64,000 nucleotides of DNA from Natronorubrum texcoconense (GCF_900100335.1 NZ_FNFE01000004.1:1-64000); one strand, 5' to 3'. Shown: positions 26,512 to 36,625, counted from the stretch's first letter. Program-made: numbers and translations. The notes: generated from the letters alone by a model not told the origin.

Positions 26512-26844
26512 TCAGTCCTCCGTATCGGTATCGACGTTCGTTTCCCGGAGTACGCGACCGAGCCACCGGTGATACCGGTCGAACCACGGAATCGACACGA
26601 TGCAGAGAAGAACCCCGGCGAGCCACGCGAGCGGTTCGCTGGCTCGGTCGGCAGCGATTCGGGATATCGACAGTTCGCCTACGACGAACGCGAGGGGGAC
26701 GCCGAAAAGAAGCCCGAGCAGTAGATAGAACACGATACTGAGTGCGACCAGCGTGGCTCCCACGACTCCGAGAAGGACGAGCAGCCCGACCGCTGTGAGC
26801 GGGAGGTGGAACCACTGCGGCCTGACGAAGCTGGTTCCGGCCAT
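26512..26844 (-). CDS. Small membrane protein, unknown function
   Basis: A 110-residue protein with three hydrophobic stretches (about residues 13-40, 44-58 and 71-87) and an acidic C-terminal tail ending TNVDTDTED. The tail could be a targeting or protein-contact segment. It is convergent with the winged-helix gene, 7 bases apart, and lies upstream of hisG on the same strand with 128 bases between. No family recognised. Confidence 0.6.
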   Translation of the reverse strand: MAGTSFVRPQWFHLPLTAVGLLVLLGVVGATLVALSIVFYLLLGLLFGVPLAFVVGELSISRIAADRASEPLAWLAGVLLCIVSIPWFDRYHRWLGRVLRETNVDTDTED

Positions 26845-26972
26845 TGATCAGCGTTCGTGAGTACCGACCTTGAATCCACCGTCGATCCTACTCCTCCGGT
26901 CCTGATACGGTCCACACTGCCCTTGGCCGCCGTACGATTCGCGCCGCCCTCGTCTCGAGGGTCCGATCGCGA

Positions 26973-27836
26973 CTACTCGATCAACCGCTCGATCTCGGTG
27001 ACCAGGATATCGCTCGCGCCGGCCTTTTTGACCTCCGTGATCGTCTCGAACACGTCCTGTTCGTCGACGACGACGTGGACGGCCACCTTTTCGTCGCCGT
27101 TCTCGTCCTTCCCGGCGATATCCATCACCGTCGGCCCGCCCATCCCGGGAATGACGTCCCGGACGTCGTCCAGTTTCGTCGTCGGGACGTTCATCATCAG
27201 GTAGCGCTTGCCCTCGGCCTGCTTGACCGAGGAGAGCGCCGTCCGGACCTCCTCGACTTTCGGCTCGGAGAGGACGTCCTCGCGGCCGAACAGCCGGACC
27301 GAGCTCGAGAGCACGTCGTCGACCACTGCGAGCCGGTTCATCTTGAGCGTCGTCCCCGTGCTCGTGATGTCGACGATGGCGTCGGCCATCTCGACGTGCG
27401 GCGTCAGCTCCGTCGCTCCCGTGACTTCGACGATATCGGGTTCGACGCCGGTGTCATCGAAGAAGTCGCGGGTGATGTTCGGGAACTCGGTGGCGACGGT
27501 CTTGCCCGCCAGATCGTCGACGGTCTCGATGTCGCCGTCCTCCGGCGCCGCCAGCACGAGGCGACAGCGGCCGAACTCGAGATCGAGCAGCTCCGAGACG
27601 TCGTCGACGCGGGCCTCGTGGACCTGATCGAGTCCGGTGATGCCGAGGTCCGCCGCGCCGTCGGAGACGTACTCGGGGATGTCCGCCGCGCGGGCGAAGA
27701 GGACGGAGACGTCGGGGTCGACCGTGTCCGCGTACAGTTTCCGGTCGGCACCGTTCTCGAGGTGGAGTCCCGCCCGCTCTAGGAGGTCGATCGTCGGCTC
27801 GTGCAGGCGGCCCTTGTTGGGAACGGCGATTCGCAT
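26973..27836 (-). CDS. hisG: ATP phosphoribosyltransferase (long form)
   Basis: A 287-residue HisG of the long, HisZ-independent type with a C-terminal ACT-like regulatory domain. It makes phosphoribosyl-ATP from ATP and PRPP, the committed step of histidine synthesis, and is inhibited by histidine. Motifs: the N-terminal [18 protein letters not shown] near residue 66, and the PRPP loop [13 protein letters not shown] near residue 150. ATG at 27836 is the start. It is unlinked to hisA and hisB in this window. The last 70 residues carry the regulatory fold with [19 protein letters not shown]. Confidence 0.96.
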   Translation of the reverse strand: MRIAVPNKGRLHEPTIDLLERAGLHLENGADRKLYADTVDPDVSVLFARAADIPEYVSDGAADLGITGLDQVHEARVDDVSELLDLEFGRCRLVLAAPEDGDIETVDDLAGKTVATEFPNITRDFFDDTGVEPDIVEVTGATELTPHVEMADAIVDITSTGTTLKMNRLAVVDDVLSSSVRLFGREDVLSEPKVEEVRTALSSVKQAEGKRYLMMNVPTTKLDDVRDVIPGMGGPTVMDIAGKDENGDEKVAVHVVVDEQDVFETITEVKKAGASDILVTEIERLIE

Positions 27837-28155
27837 TGCCCGGGTATTGGGCACGGTGGGGGAATTGTCTTTTCATCCGGGCGAATCTCCGCAGGGTACG
27901 ACACCGCTGTTCGTTGACACCGGTCGTTCTACGCGCGGGCCGATGCCGATGCCCGTCATCACGACACTGCGAGATGCGTCTTCCAGGGTATCACGCTCGT
28001 CTCTGAAGACACGGCCGAGCTGTAGTCGTCACTTCGAACCGAACTCCCATAGCGACCCGGGAACAGCAACCGAGTTCTCGTTGGCCTTGCTCTCGAGGTG
28101 GAGTTTCGCCCGCTCCCACGGAAACTGTTACTTACCTGCCAGTACAGGATTAGAT
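27837..28155. other. Intergenic region upstream of hisG, no gene seen
   Basis: No open frame with protein-like composition. One stretch near 28094 (CTCGAGGTGGAG followed by CGCCCGCTC) nearly repeats bases about 27757-27779 inside hisG; it is likely coincidence. A TATA-like element TCTTTTCATC near 27868 could serve hisG on the minus strand. No other structure found. Confidence 0.5.
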
Positions 28156-28425
28156 ATGGATACTACACGTCTCTATTACGCGTCGACGATCCTCTGTGGC
28201 GTCGTTGTCGGAGCGATGGGGCTCTCGAGTGTCGCCGCCGGAAACACCGGTATCGCAGCCGCACTGATGGCGATAGGCGGCGTCGGAACGGTCTGTAGTG
28301 CGCTTTTTGTCCTAGGATTCTCGGAGAATCCGTCTGCATCTGTGCCAGCGGATCGGTGGGTCTGGGCGATGTTCCTCGGGGCGGTCCTTGTGCTTCTCGG
28401 GGGAGTAGGTCAGATCCTACTGTAA
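28156..28425 (+). CDS. Small three-helix membrane protein
   Basis: An 89-residue protein with three hydrophobic segments (about residues 9-28, 30-54 and 68-87) joined by a short polar loop ENPSASVPADRW. ATG follows an AT-rich block (GATTAGATATG), which may contain its promoter. The stop lies 20 bases from the stop of the truncated ATPase on the other strand. No family recognised; it may be a small transport or stress accessory protein. Confidence 0.55.
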   Translation: MDTTRLYYASTILCGVVVGAMGLSSVAAGNTGIAAALMAIGGVGTVCSALFVLGFSENPSASVPADRWVWAMFLGAVLVLLGGVGQILL

Positions 28426-28445
28426 AACAGTTCTCGGATACCTCC

Positions 28446-29237
28446 TCACACCGACAGATCCGCCCGCCGGAGCAACTGCGCGTTGATCGCGACGATCACC
28501 GTACTCGCGGACATGAGCACCGCGCCGACGGCCGGCGAGAGTAAGATGCCGATCGGCGCGAGGATCCCAGCGGCAAGCGGCAGGGCGAACACGTTGTAGC
28601 CGGCCGCCCAGACGATGTTCTCCTGCATCTTCCGGTAGCTCTTCGCGCTCAGTCGGACGAGGCTGGCGACGTCGCGCGGGTCGTTCTCGACGAGCACCAC
28701 GTCCGCCGACTCGACGGCCACGTCGGTGCCCGAGCCGATGGCGATTCCCACGTCGGCTCGAGTAAGCGCGGGCGCGTCGTTGACGCCATCGCCGACCATC
28801 GCGACGAGGTGGCCTCGATCCTGTAACTCGAGGATCTTCTCGTCTTTGTCCTCGGGCAGTACCTCGGCGAAGACGGTGTCGATGCCGAGTTCGTCGGCGA
28901 CGCTGTGGGCCACGTCCGCGTCGTCGCCGGTCAGCATCGCGACCTCGACGCCCATCCCGTGGAGCGCGTCGATGGCCTCGAAGCTCTCCTCGCGGATCAC
29001 GTCTGCCAGCGCGACCGCGCCGACGATTTCCTCGTCGTGTAACACGTAGACGACGCCCTCGCCCCGAGCGCCGGCCTCGTCCGCGAAGCGCTCGAGGTCG
29101 GTGGACGGTTCGACCTCGAGATATCGGAGCAGGTTGGGACCGCCGACGGAGACACCCATAGTGACCACCGTGGCGGTAACCACCACGTCGGTACCAGCGC
29201 CTGCTAGCTGGCGACTCTTCTTTCGAAACCAACCGTA
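28446..29237 (-). pseudogene. N-terminally truncated P1B-type ATPase (CopB-like) remnant
   Basis: The frame encodes only the C-terminal third of a heavy-metal P1B-ATPase: the end of the nucleotide domain (GVSVGGPNLL), the phosphorylation-domain end ([43 protein letters not shown]) and the last two membrane helices. The DKTGT aspartyl site, the ion-binding CPC/CPH segment, the actuator domain and most helices are missing. The frame stays open upstream to a stop at 29238-29240, giving KKSRQLAGAGTDVVVTATVV before the first possible start (GTG 29186, ATG 29159). The CopA-type gene starts 168 bases away on the other strand. It is most likely a deletion remnant. Confidence 0.8.
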
Positions 29238-29325
29238 TCACAGGCTCGACTGACGTACGGAGCCGAACGAGGACGGTCCGATAACGACCGGCTTCAATCG
29301 TTCGGCCGGTGAGTCGATCGAGTTT

Positions 29326-29337
29326 AGTTTCGAAACT
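29326..29337. promoter_or_regulatory. Palindrome AGTTTCGAAACT upstream of copA
   Basis: A perfect 12-base palindrome whose core GTTTCGAAAC recurs at 7443-7452. It sits just upstream of the AT-rich promoter GATATTCTTATATTC (29348-29362) and 68 bases before the copper ATPase start. A second, shorter core TTTCGAAA lies at 29221-29228. This is a candidate operator for a metal-responsive regulator; it could also affect the divergent remnant. Confidence 0.45.
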
Positions 29338-29404
29338 CGCGCTCGAAGATATTCTTATATTCAAAAGCACAATCCGCTTGAACGTCTATCCCGTACAGCT
29401 ATAC

Positions 29405-32038
29405 ATGAGCACCAGACGAGCGCACCTCGAGATCACCGGCATGTCGTGTTCGACGTGCTCGGGGACCGTCGAGGACGCGGTGGCGGGCCTCGAGGGCGTC
29501 GAGTCGGCGAGTGCGAACTACGCGACCGACGAGGGGACGGTCGCGTACGACCCCGAGGCCGTCTCGCTGGCCGAGATCTACGACGCCATCGACGACGCGG
29601 GCTACGAGGCCGCTTCGGAGTCGGAGACGATCACGGTGATGGGGATGTCCTGTTCGACGTGTTCCGGCTCCGTCGCGGACGCGGTCACGGAACTGCCGGG
29701 CGTGATTCGAGCGGACGTGAACTTCGCGTCCGACGAGGCTCGCGTCGAGTACAACCCGAACGACGTCTCGCTGGGTGAGATTCACACGGCTATCGAGGCG
29801 GCCGGCTACGAACCTGTCCGCGACGAGCGCGACGACACCGACGGAACGCAGGGCTCGAGCCAGCGCGAGCGCGCCGTCGAGAAGGAGCTTCGGCGCCAGC
29901 GACGACTGGTGATCGGCGGCGGACTCCTCACGCTCGCGTTCCTGCCGATGATGATCGAGATGTTGTTCGGCCTCGCCGGCGTCGCCTCGCCGATTCCGGC
30001 GGCGTTGGCCCATCCGCCGGGCTGGCTCGAGTTCGTCCTCGCGACGGTCCTGATGGGGACGCTCGGGATGGAGTTCCTCCGCGGCGCCTGGCGGGCGTTC
30101 TCGCACAATCGGCGAGCGAACATGGACACGCTGGTGGCCGTCGGCACCTCCGCGGGCTACGTCTACAGTACGGCGGTGCTGGCCGGCGCGATCACCGGCG
30201 GGCTCTACTTCGAGGCCGTCGCCTTCATCCTCTGGTTCATCACGCTGGGCAACTGGCTCGAGGTCCGATCGAAGGCTCGGGCCGGCAACGCCCTCCGCGA
30301 ACTCCTGCAGATGGAGGCCGAGGAGGCGACCGTCGTGGAAGACGGAGACGAACGGCAGGTCCCACTCGAGGACGTCACGGTCGGCGACGTGATGAAGGTC
30401 CGGCCGGGCGAGCGGATTCCGACGGACGGCGTGGTAGTCGACGGCCAGAGTGCCGTCGACGAGTCGATGCTCACCGGCGAGTCCGTCCCAGTCGAGAAGG
30501 GCGAGGGCGACGAAGTGGTCGGCTCGACGATCAACGAGAACGGCGTGCTCCTCGTGGAGGCCACCAAAGTCGGCTCCGAGACGGCGATCCAGCAGATCGT
30601 CGATCGGGTGAAAGAGGCCCAGTCGCGCCAGCCCGAGATCCAGCGGCTGGTCGACAAAGTGAGCGCCTACTTCGTCCCCGCGGTGATCGTCAACGCGATT
30701 CTCTGGGCGACGCTCTGGTTCCTCTTTCCGGACGCGCTGTACGGCGTTTCGTCGGCGCTCGGGAGCTGGATTCCGATCCTCGAGCCCGTCGGCGGCGGCC
30801 CCGTCATCGGCGGCGTGCCGGTCCTCGAGTTCTCGGTCGTCGTGCTCGCTTCGGCCCTGCTGATCGCCTGTCCCTGCGCGCTGGGGCTGGCGACGCCCGC
30901 GGCGACGATGGTCGGCTCGACCCTCTCCGCCACGAACGGCGTGCTGTTCAAGGGCGGCGACGTGCTCGAGCAGGTCCGCGGTATCGACACCATCGTCTTC
31001 GACAAGACGGGGACGCTGACCCACGGCGAGATGGTGCTGATGGACGTCGAACTCGTGGGCGAGCGAGCCGCCACCGACGGCGGCGATACTGCGGCGGACG
31101 GCGGTCTCCTAACCGAACGCGAGGAGGACCTCGAGTCGCTCGTCCTCGGTGCCGCGGCGACGGCCGAATCCGGCTCCGAACACCCGATCGCCCGCGCGAT
31201 CGTCGAGGGCTGTGCGGAACGAGGGATCGACGTCGGCGACGTCAGCGAGTTCGAGAACGTCCCCGGCCACGGGATCCGCGCCGAGACCGACCGCGGCAGC
31301 GTGCTGATCGGTCGTCGAAAGCTGCTCGAGGACGCGGGCATCGACACCGAACCCGCCGAGGAGACGCTGACGCGACTCGAGCGCGAGGGGAAGACGGCGA
31401 TGCCGGTCGCGGTGGACGGCCAACTCTTGGGCGTGCTCGCGGTGGCCGACGAGGTTCGCGAGAGTGCGAAAGAGACCGTCGCGGCTCTGCGCGAACGGGG
31501 CACCGAGGTCGTCATGCTCACCGGCGACAACGAGCGCACCGCTCGAGCAGTCGCCGAACAGGTCGGCATCGATCCCGACAACGTGCGTGCGGCAGTCCTC
31601 CCTGAGGATAAGGCAGACCACATCGAGGACCTGCAGTCGGAGGGGGCTCGAGTCATGATGGTCGGCGACGGGGTCAACGACGCGCCCGCGCTCACGACCG
31701 CACAGGTCGGCGTCGCCATCGGCTCGGGCACCGACGTGGCCATCGAGTCGGCGGACGTGACGCTGATGCGCGACGATCCGGCGGACGTGCTGAAGGCCGT
31801 CAGGATCTCGGAGGCGACCATCTCGAAGGTGCGCCAGAACCTGTTCTGGGCCTTCGCCTACAACACGACGCTGATCCCCATCGCCTCGCTGGGGCTCCTG
31901 AATCCGGCGCTGGCGGGGCTGGCGATGGCCGCCTCGAGCGTGAGCGTGATGGCGAACAGCCTCTCGTTCGCGAAGTACGACCCCCACGAGGACTATCGGT
32001 TGGCGGTACTGAAGCCGCTCGAGTGGTTCCGTCGGTAG
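29405..32038 (+). CDS. copA: Copper-translocating P1B-type ATPase
   Basis: An 877-residue P1B-ATPase with two N-terminal HMA metal-binding domains (each GMSCSTCSG), eight membrane helices, the ion-site motif CPC at residues 489-491 (ACPCALG), actuator motif LTGES, phosphorylation site Asp533 in DKTGT, the HP nucleotide motif (SEHPIARA) and GDGVNDAP. The CPC motif and paired GMxCxxC domains indicate Cu(I) export from the cytoplasm, protecting against copper stress. The ATG at 29405 follows an AT-rich promoter and a palindrome. A truncated CopB-like gene lies divergently upstream. A copper chaperone gene is not seen nearby. Confidence 0.95.
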   Translation: MSTRRAHLEITGMSCSTCSGTVEDAVAGLEGVESASANYATDEGTVAYDPEAVSLAEIYDAIDDAGYEAASESETITVMGMSCSTCSGSVADAVTELPGVIRADVNFASDEARVEYNPNDVSLGEIHTAIEAAGYEPVRDERDDTDGTQGSSQRERAVEKELRRQRRLVIGGGLLTLAFLPMMIEMLFGLAGVASPIPAALAHPPGWLEFVLATVLMGTLGMEFLRGAWRAFSHNRRANMDTLVAVGTSAGYVYSTAVLAGAITGGLYFEAVAFILWFITLGNWLEVRSKARAGNALRELLQMEAEEATVVEDGDERQVPLEDVTVGDVMKVRPGERIPTDGVVVDGQSAVDESMLTGESVPVEKGEGDEVVGSTINENGVLLVEATKVGSETAIQQIVDRVKEAQSRQPEIQRLVDKVSAYFVPAVIVNAILWATLWFLFPDALYGVSSALGSWIPILEPVGGGPVIGGVPVLEFSVVVLASALLIACPCALGLATPAATMVGSTLSATNGVLFKGGDVLEQVRGIDTIVFDKTGTLTHGEMVLMDVELVGERAATDGGDTAADGGLLTEREEDLESLVLGAAATAESGSEHPIARAIVEGCAERGIDVGDVSEFENVPGHGIRAETDRGSVLIGRRKLLEDAGIDTEPAEETLTRLEREGKTAMPVAVDGQLLGVLAVADEVRESAKETVAALRERGTEVVMLTGDNERTARAVAEQVGIDPDNVRAAVLPEDKADHIEDLQSEGARVMMVGDGVNDAPALTTAQVGVAIGSGTDVAIESADVTLMRDDPADVLKAVRISEATISKVRQNLFWAFAYNTTLIPIASLGLLNPALAGLAMAASSVSVMANSLSFAKYDPHEDYRLAVLKPLEWFRR

Positions 32039-32151
32039 TCAATAGAAACGAGGGTTTTCAGTTCGCGTGTGGCACGGTTTTCCGTCGTGAGCGTGGCGAG
32101 TGAGATGTGAGGCGAGCGTACGTTTTATCCTGACCTGCCGTATCCGGGCCA

Positions 32152-33180
32152 CTATCCGGTCGCGTTCGGGAAGAGCGCGTCCGCGATGAGAAACGTCACG
32201 TAGGCCTCGACGAACGCGGCGAGGACGAGGATCAGCCACGCGAAGACGACCAGCGCGGCGGTCCGGAGGAGATACCCCTTCGTGAACAGCGCGTCTCGAG
32301 TGCCGGCGATTCGTTGTCCGACCCGATGGACGAACCGAAAGCCCACGCCGGCGGCGATGAACAGCGCCGGCAGTTCGAAGATGCCGTGGGGGACGAGCAG
32401 TGCGAGAATGACGCCGAACCCGGATTCCAACCCGGCGAACACGGCGATGTTCCCGACGATCACGCCGTTGAAGACCATGATGACGAACGTCAGTAACCCC
32501 AGCGTGAGCGCACCGAAGATGGCGGCCAGGAACGGCGGCGTGTTGTTCACGATGAAAAACGAGGCCGTGAGCTCGAACCCGGCTTCCTCGCCGAGTTCGC
32601 CGTCCGTCCCGCCGGGGAGTTCGTCCTCGCCGAACTCCTCCATGATCATCTCGAGGAAGAAATCGATCAGGTTCACGCCGGCGAAGTAGAGCAGTGCACC
32701 GAGGAGGGCGCCGAGGGCGAACAGTCCGGTCGAGAACCAGACGTACAGCCGATGTTCGGCCCAGGCATCGTCGAGGTGGCCGAAAACGGCGGGTGAGGCC
32801 GTCCGCCCGACGAGCGCGATGGCACCGAACCCGGCACCGAGGACGACGGCACCGGCGGCGGCCGTCGGCGCGTCGTAGGCGACGAAAATCGCCGCGGCGC
32901 TCGCGAGCGAGACCACCGCGAGCGCGACCGTGAGCGCGGTCCAGTTGCGGATCGTCTCGGGATCCGGGGGTTCCGGGGGCTCCGGGGCTCGCTCTCGAGG
33001 GGGGTCCGCGTCCGGTGTCGGACTCGAGACCGATCGGTCGTCACCGATGTCGACGGTCGGCCGGTCGTCGACTCGAGACTGCTCGCGGTCGCGCTCCCAG
33101 TCGCGATTCACGCCGTACCCGTCGCGGTTCTCGGCGTCCGTCTCGGTCCGACCGTTGCGGTCGTCCTCGCTTCCGTTCAT
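32152..33180 (-). CDS. Stage II sporulation protein M (SpoIIM) family membrane protein
   Basis: A 342-residue protein. The first 90 residues are a charged, Asp/Glu/Arg/Pro-rich cytoplasmic segment; six or so membrane helices follow, with the conserved loop patterns FIVNNTPPFLAAIFG and LVPHGIFELPALFIAAGVG, characteristic of the SpoIIM/DUF95 family. In Bacillus SpoIIM acts in spore engulfment with a peptidoglycan complex; archaea have no such process, so the archaeal role is unknown, perhaps in membrane shaping or transport. It is convergent with copA and lies 112 bases before the APH-family gene on the same strand. Confidence 0.85.
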   Translation of the reverse strand: MNGSEDDRNGRTETDAENRDGYGVNRDWERDREQSRVDDRPTVDIGDDRSVSSPTPDADPPRERAPEPPEPPDPETIRNWTALTVALAVVSLASAAAIFVAYDAPTAAAGAVVLGAGFGAIALVGRTASPAVFGHLDDAWAEHRLYVWFSTGLFALGALLGALLYFAGVNLIDFFLEMIMEEFGEDELPGGTDGELGEEAGFELTASFFIVNNTPPFLAAIFGALTLGLLTFVIMVFNGVIVGNIAVFAGLESGFGVILALLVPHGIFELPALFIAAGVGFRFVHRVGQRIAGTRDALFTKGYLLRTAALVVFAWLILVLAAFVEAYVTFLIADALFPNATG

Positions 33181-33292
33181 AGTCGACGTGTCGACAAATG
33201 AGTGGATAAATCCGCCGACTGTCCGGGACGGATACGGCTCTACCCCGCCGCGACGCTCTCGAGGCGAACGTGCGACTCGTTTCGGCTTCGAC

Positions 33293-34243
33293 TCACTCGA
33301 GCAGCCGCCGTACCTGCGTCCGAAGCTGTCGTCGGCCGCGGGGCTCGCGAGCGATTCGCAGGTAGTTCGCCCCGGACTGGGCGACCCACAGCAGTTTGTA
33401 GATCGACGCGCGCCGATCGAACCCGGTCTCGAGCGGCGCATCGTTCGCGTACGCCCGCCGAAACAGCCCTCGAAGCCGCTCCCGTTCGGCCCGCGGGAGC
33501 CGGCCCGCGTAGACGTCGACGAACCGGGCTTCCGCTCGAGCCAGCGCGTACTCGGCGTGCGTAACGTGGGCGTTGCCCCAGTCGAGGACGGCCGTCACGG
33601 CACCCTCGTCGTCGACGAGGAGATTACTCGGCTGGTAGTCGCCGTGGGTCACCACCGGACGGCAGCCCTCGTCGCCCGCCAGGGGGACCGGAAAGCCCGT
33701 CAGTGGCCACCCTGGATCGACGGCGTGCCAGCCGTCGGGCGCTCGAAGGCGGAGCGATCGGTCGTCCGCGCCGCGTGCCAGTCCGCCGACGCGGTCGAAC
33801 GCGAGTGCCGACGTCGCGTGGAGCCGTCCGAGCAGTTCGCCGGCGTCGGCGACGAGCCGTCGGCGAACGGCCGGCTCGAGGTCGAGATACCGAGGCCCGG
33901 GATTCCGCCCCTCCCGAAACTCGTAGATCGCCCAGCGCTCGAGGGGATCGTTCGATTCGCCCTCGAGTTCGACCGATCCCGACGCGAGGACGCGGGGGAC
34001 CGGTAGGTCGGTCGCTTCGGCCACGTACTCGAGGACGAGCGGTTCGATCACGTCGTCCGTCCAGACGCTCGCCCCACCGCGTTTGCAGACGACTCGAGAG
34101 GGCCGGTCCTCCCCACCACAGTCACCCGTCTCGAGCCGACAGACGACGGTCTCCGCAACTGACCCCGACCGCGGCCGGTACCACGACCGGACCTCGGCCT
34201 CGAGCGCGTCGGCGACGAGTCGCTCGACCGTCTCCGCCTCCAT
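33293..34243 (-). CDS. Aminoglycoside phosphotransferase-family kinase
   Basis: A 316-residue APH/ChoK-type kinase. The catalytic loop is VVTHGDYQPSNLLVDD and the metal-binding motif is AVLDWGNAHV, in the usual order and spacing, with the N-lobe Lys probably in RVVCKRGG. Members phosphorylate small molecules (antibiotics, choline, sugars, homoserine); the substrate here cannot be told from sequence. The ATG at 34243 is preferred; the frame upstream stays open across the other strand's genes, so it is not evidence of a longer protein. It is divergent from the FkbM methyltransferase gene with 108 bases between them. Confidence 0.88.
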   Translation of the reverse strand: MEAETVERLVADALEAEVRSWYRPRSGSVAETVVCRLETGDCGGEDRPSRVVCKRGGASVWTDDVIEPLVLEYVAEATDLPVPRVLASGSVELEGESNDPLERWAIYEFREGRNPGPRYLDLEPAVRRRLVADAGELLGRLHATSALAFDRVGGLARGADDRSLRLRAPDGWHAVDPGWPLTGFPVPLAGDEGCRPVVTHGDYQPSNLLVDDEGAVTAVLDWGNAHVTHAEYALARAEARFVDVYAGRLPRAERERLRGLFRRAYANDAPLETGFDRRASIYKLLWVAQSGANYLRIAREPRGRRQLRTQVRRLLE

Positions 34244-34351
34244 ACTCGAGGGATACACCGTGCTCGACGTAGTCGTTTGGCCGAACTCCGCCCTTGGCGT
34301 CGGCGTAGGGACCGCATATACAATCGCATCCGTCTCGAAACCACCGAGTGG

Positions 34352-35125
34352 ATGGAGACGTCGGAACTGGTGTCTCTCGCGAATCGGACGCTTCAGGCCG
34401 CTCGCAGCGTCGGCTATCGAGGGTACTACCGCCTCGCCGCGGCGAACTACGACCGCGAACTCCTCGCGCGCCGTAATCGGACGTCGGCGGGGACGGTTCG
34501 CTGTTACGAGCCGCTCAACCGCCACGGGAGCGACGCGATGCTCGCCAAATTGGCCGCCTGCTGTGGGCCGTCGGACGTCGTCTACGATATCGGCGCGAAC
34601 GTGGGGATTTACGCACTCGCGCTGGCGAGCGGCGCGCCCGGTCGCCGCGTCGTCGCGTTCGAGCCCTCGTCGACTACCGTCGAGCGACTGCGGCGAAACG
34701 TTCGCGCGAACGATCTCGAGCGCCGGATCGACGTCCTGGCCTGCGGCGTCGGCGACGAGAGCGGCGAGCACCCGTTCTACGTCTCGACGTACCCCGAACT
34801 GTCGGCGTTCGACCGCGCGAGCGCGACCCGCTGGGGAGCCGCCGTCGCCGACGTACCGTCGGTTCCGATCCGTCGGCTGGACGATATCGTGCTCGAGGAC
34901 GACCTCTGGCCGCCGGATCACCTCAAAATCGACGTCGAGGGCGCGGCTCCCGCCGTCCTCCGCGGTGCTCGAACGACGCTCGAGCGCCACCGACCGACCG
35001 TTTTCGTCGAACTTCACGACGAGGGGCTCGCGGGGGACGTGCCGGGGGAAACGAGGGCGATACTCGAGGCCCTCGACTACGAAGTCTACGAGCGCAAGCG
35101 CTACTGGCGATGCGAACCACGCTGA
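34352..35125 (+). CDS. FkbM-family methyltransferase
   Basis: A 257-residue protein with a SAM-binding Rossmann domain: motif I VYDIGANVGIYALAL near residue 75, the FEPSS acidic strand-2 end after it, and the FkbM hallmark HLKIDVEGAAPAVLRGA near residue 200. FkbM enzymes methylate hydroxyl groups, often on sugars or glycolipids, and haloarchaeal members sit in glycosylation clusters. The ATG at 34352 is chosen since a TATA-like CATATACAAT lies about 30 bases upstream; an in-frame TTG at 34277 is rejected. Acceptor is unknown. Confidence 0.88.
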   Translation: METSELVSLANRTLQAARSVGYRGYYRLAAANYDRELLARRNRTSAGTVRCYEPLNRHGSDAMLAKLAACCGPSDVVYDIGANVGIYALALASGAPGRRVVAFEPSSTTVERLRRNVRANDLERRIDVLACGVGDESGEHPFYVSTYPELSAFDRASATRWGAAVADVPSVPIRRLDDIVLEDDLWPPDHLKIDVEGAAPAVLRGARTTLERHRPTVFVELHDEGLAGDVPGETRAILEALDYEVYERKRYWRCEPR

Positions 35126-35170
35126 CGCCCTTTCGACAGTATAAGGCCCTCGCGGGAGAAACTCCATCCC

Positions 35171-36469
35171 ATGACGACACTGGCGATCACCGGCGGGCAG
35201 GTGCTGTTGCCCGACATCACGGTCACGCGCGCGGACGTACTGGTCGATCAGGACGGCGGCGAGATTCTCGAGGTCGGCGACGACCTCGCGAGCGATGCCG
35301 ACGAAACCCTCGACGCCACCGACTCGCTGGTCACGCCCGGCTTCGTCAACGGCCACTGTCACGTCGCGATGACGCTCATGCGCGGCTACGCCGACGACAA
35401 GTCTCTCGACGCCTGGCTTCAGGAGGATATCTGGCCGACCGAAGCCGAACTGACGCCCGACGACGTCTACCACGGCACGCGACTCGGGGCACTCGAGATG
35501 ATCAAATCCGGGACGACCGCCTTCGCGGACATGTACTTCATGGTCCCGAACATCGCCGACGCGGTCGAGGAGGCCGGGCTCCGCGCCCGTCTCGGTCACG
35601 GGATCGTCACCGTCGCGTCGAACGACGAGGAGGCCCGCGAGGACGCTCGAGAGGGGCTCGAAGTGGCCGAGGAACTCGACGGCCGCGCGGACGGCCGGAT
35701 CTCGACGGCGTTTATGCCCCACTCGCTGACGACGATCGGCAGCGAGTATCTCGAGGAGTTCGTCCCGCAGGCTCGCGACCTCGGCGTGCCGATCCACTAC
35801 CACGCCAACGAGACGACGAACGAGGTGACGCCGATCGTCGAGGAACACGGCGTCCGACCGATGGCCTACGCCGCAGAACGCGGGATGGTCCAGGAGGGCG
35901 ACTTCGTCGCCCACGGCGTCCACCTCGACGAGAGCGAGATCGGTCTGCTCGCCGAAGCCGGGACGAGCGTGGTCCACTGTCCCGCCTCGAACATGAAACT
36001 CGCGAGCGGGATGGCCCCGGTCCAGCGCATGCTCGACGCGGGCGTGACGGTAGGTATCGGCACCGACGGCGCGGCTTCGAACAACGACCTCTCGATGCTC
36101 GACGAGGCCCGCGACGCGGCCATGATCGGCAAACTCGAGACCGGCGACGCGAGCGCGGTCCCCGCCGAATCGGTGGTCGAGATGATGACGCAGGGCAGCG
36201 CGGACGCAATCGGACTCGACGTCGGTCGACTCGAGGAAGGGGCACCCGCCGACCTCGCTGTGCTGGACCTCGAGTCCGCTCACCTGACGCCGCGTCACGA
36301 CCTCGTGAGCCACCTCGCGTACGCCGCCGCGGCTTCGGATGTTCGCCACACCGTCTGTGACGGTCAGGTGCTTATGTGCGACCGCGACGTGCGGTCCCTC
36401 GACGAGGAGGCGGTTCGAACGCAGGCGAGCGAGGCCGCCGAAGCGCTGGTCGATCGTGCCGAAAACTGA
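35171..36469 (+). CDS. S-adenosylhomocysteine / 5'-methylthioadenosine / 5'-deoxyadenosine deaminase (amidohydrolase)
   Basis: A 432-residue amidohydrolase. Metal ligands are in GFVNGHCHVAM (HxH, near residue 63), the catalytic region IHYHANET (near 215), and GIGTDGAASNNDLSMLDEA (near 300). The HCPASNMKLASG motif is characteristic of MTA/SAH deaminase (DadD/MtaD). Related enzymes deaminate the adenine ring of SAH, MTA and 5'-deoxyadenosine; the exact preference is not certain. Context supports an SAH role: the S-adenosylhomocysteine hydrolase gene is 1.1 kb downstream on the same strand, with only one gene between. Confidence 0.88.
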   Translation: MTTLAITGGQVLLPDITVTRADVLVDQDGGEILEVGDDLASDADETLDATDSLVTPGFVNGHCHVAMTLMRGYADDKSLDAWLQEDIWPTEAELTPDDVYHGTRLGALEMIKSGTTAFADMYFMVPNIADAVEEAGLRARLGHGIVTVASNDEEAREDAREGLEVAEELDGRADGRISTAFMPHSLTTIGSEYLEEFVPQARDLGVPIHYHANETTNEVTPIVEEHGVRPMAYAAERGMVQEGDFVAHGVHLDESEIGLLAEAGTSVVHCPASNMKLASGMAPVQRMLDAGVTVGIGTDGAASNNDLSMLDEARDAAMIGKLETGDASAVPAESVVEMMTQGSADAIGLDVGRLEEGAPADLAVLDLESAHLTPRHDLVSHLAYAAAASDVRHTVCDGQVLMCDRDVRSLDEEAVRTQASEAAEALVDRAEN

Positions 36470-36509
36470 CCCAGCCGTTCGGTTGAACAATCGGTACAGT
36501 GAACCGAAT

Positions 36510-36519
36510 TGAACGTTCA
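36510..36519. promoter_or_regulatory. Palindrome TGAACGTTCA upstream of the secreted protein gene
   Basis: A 10-base palindrome sits beside a TATA-like AGTTATAAAC (36525-36534). A second TATA-like GTTTATTCAC (36594-36603) lies about 27 bases before the ATG at 36626 and is the likely promoter. The first site could be a further promoter or operator; its meaning is inferred. Confidence 0.35.
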
Positions 36520-36625
36520 GAACTAGTTATAAACGCTCGAACTGTCTCTCAGGCGCTCACATTGGTCCGGAATCGTCGAGAACTGCCGACGGGGTTTATT
36601 CACGAAGTACTGAATATCTGAGTGG

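Noticed and set aside
28094-28120. Near repeat of a piece of hisG in the intergenic region upstream of hisG
   Set aside because: About 20 matching bases consist mostly of the common words CTCGAGG and CGCCCGCTC; there is no continuing similarity on either side, so duplication is unlikely.
33293-36490. Very long open frame (over 1000 codons) on the minus strand across the deaminase and FkbM genes
   Set aside because: The part upstream of 34243 is antisense to well-supported genes and has a His/Arg/Val-rich composition typical of reverse frames in high-GC DNA. Only the APH-family portion has recognisable motifs.
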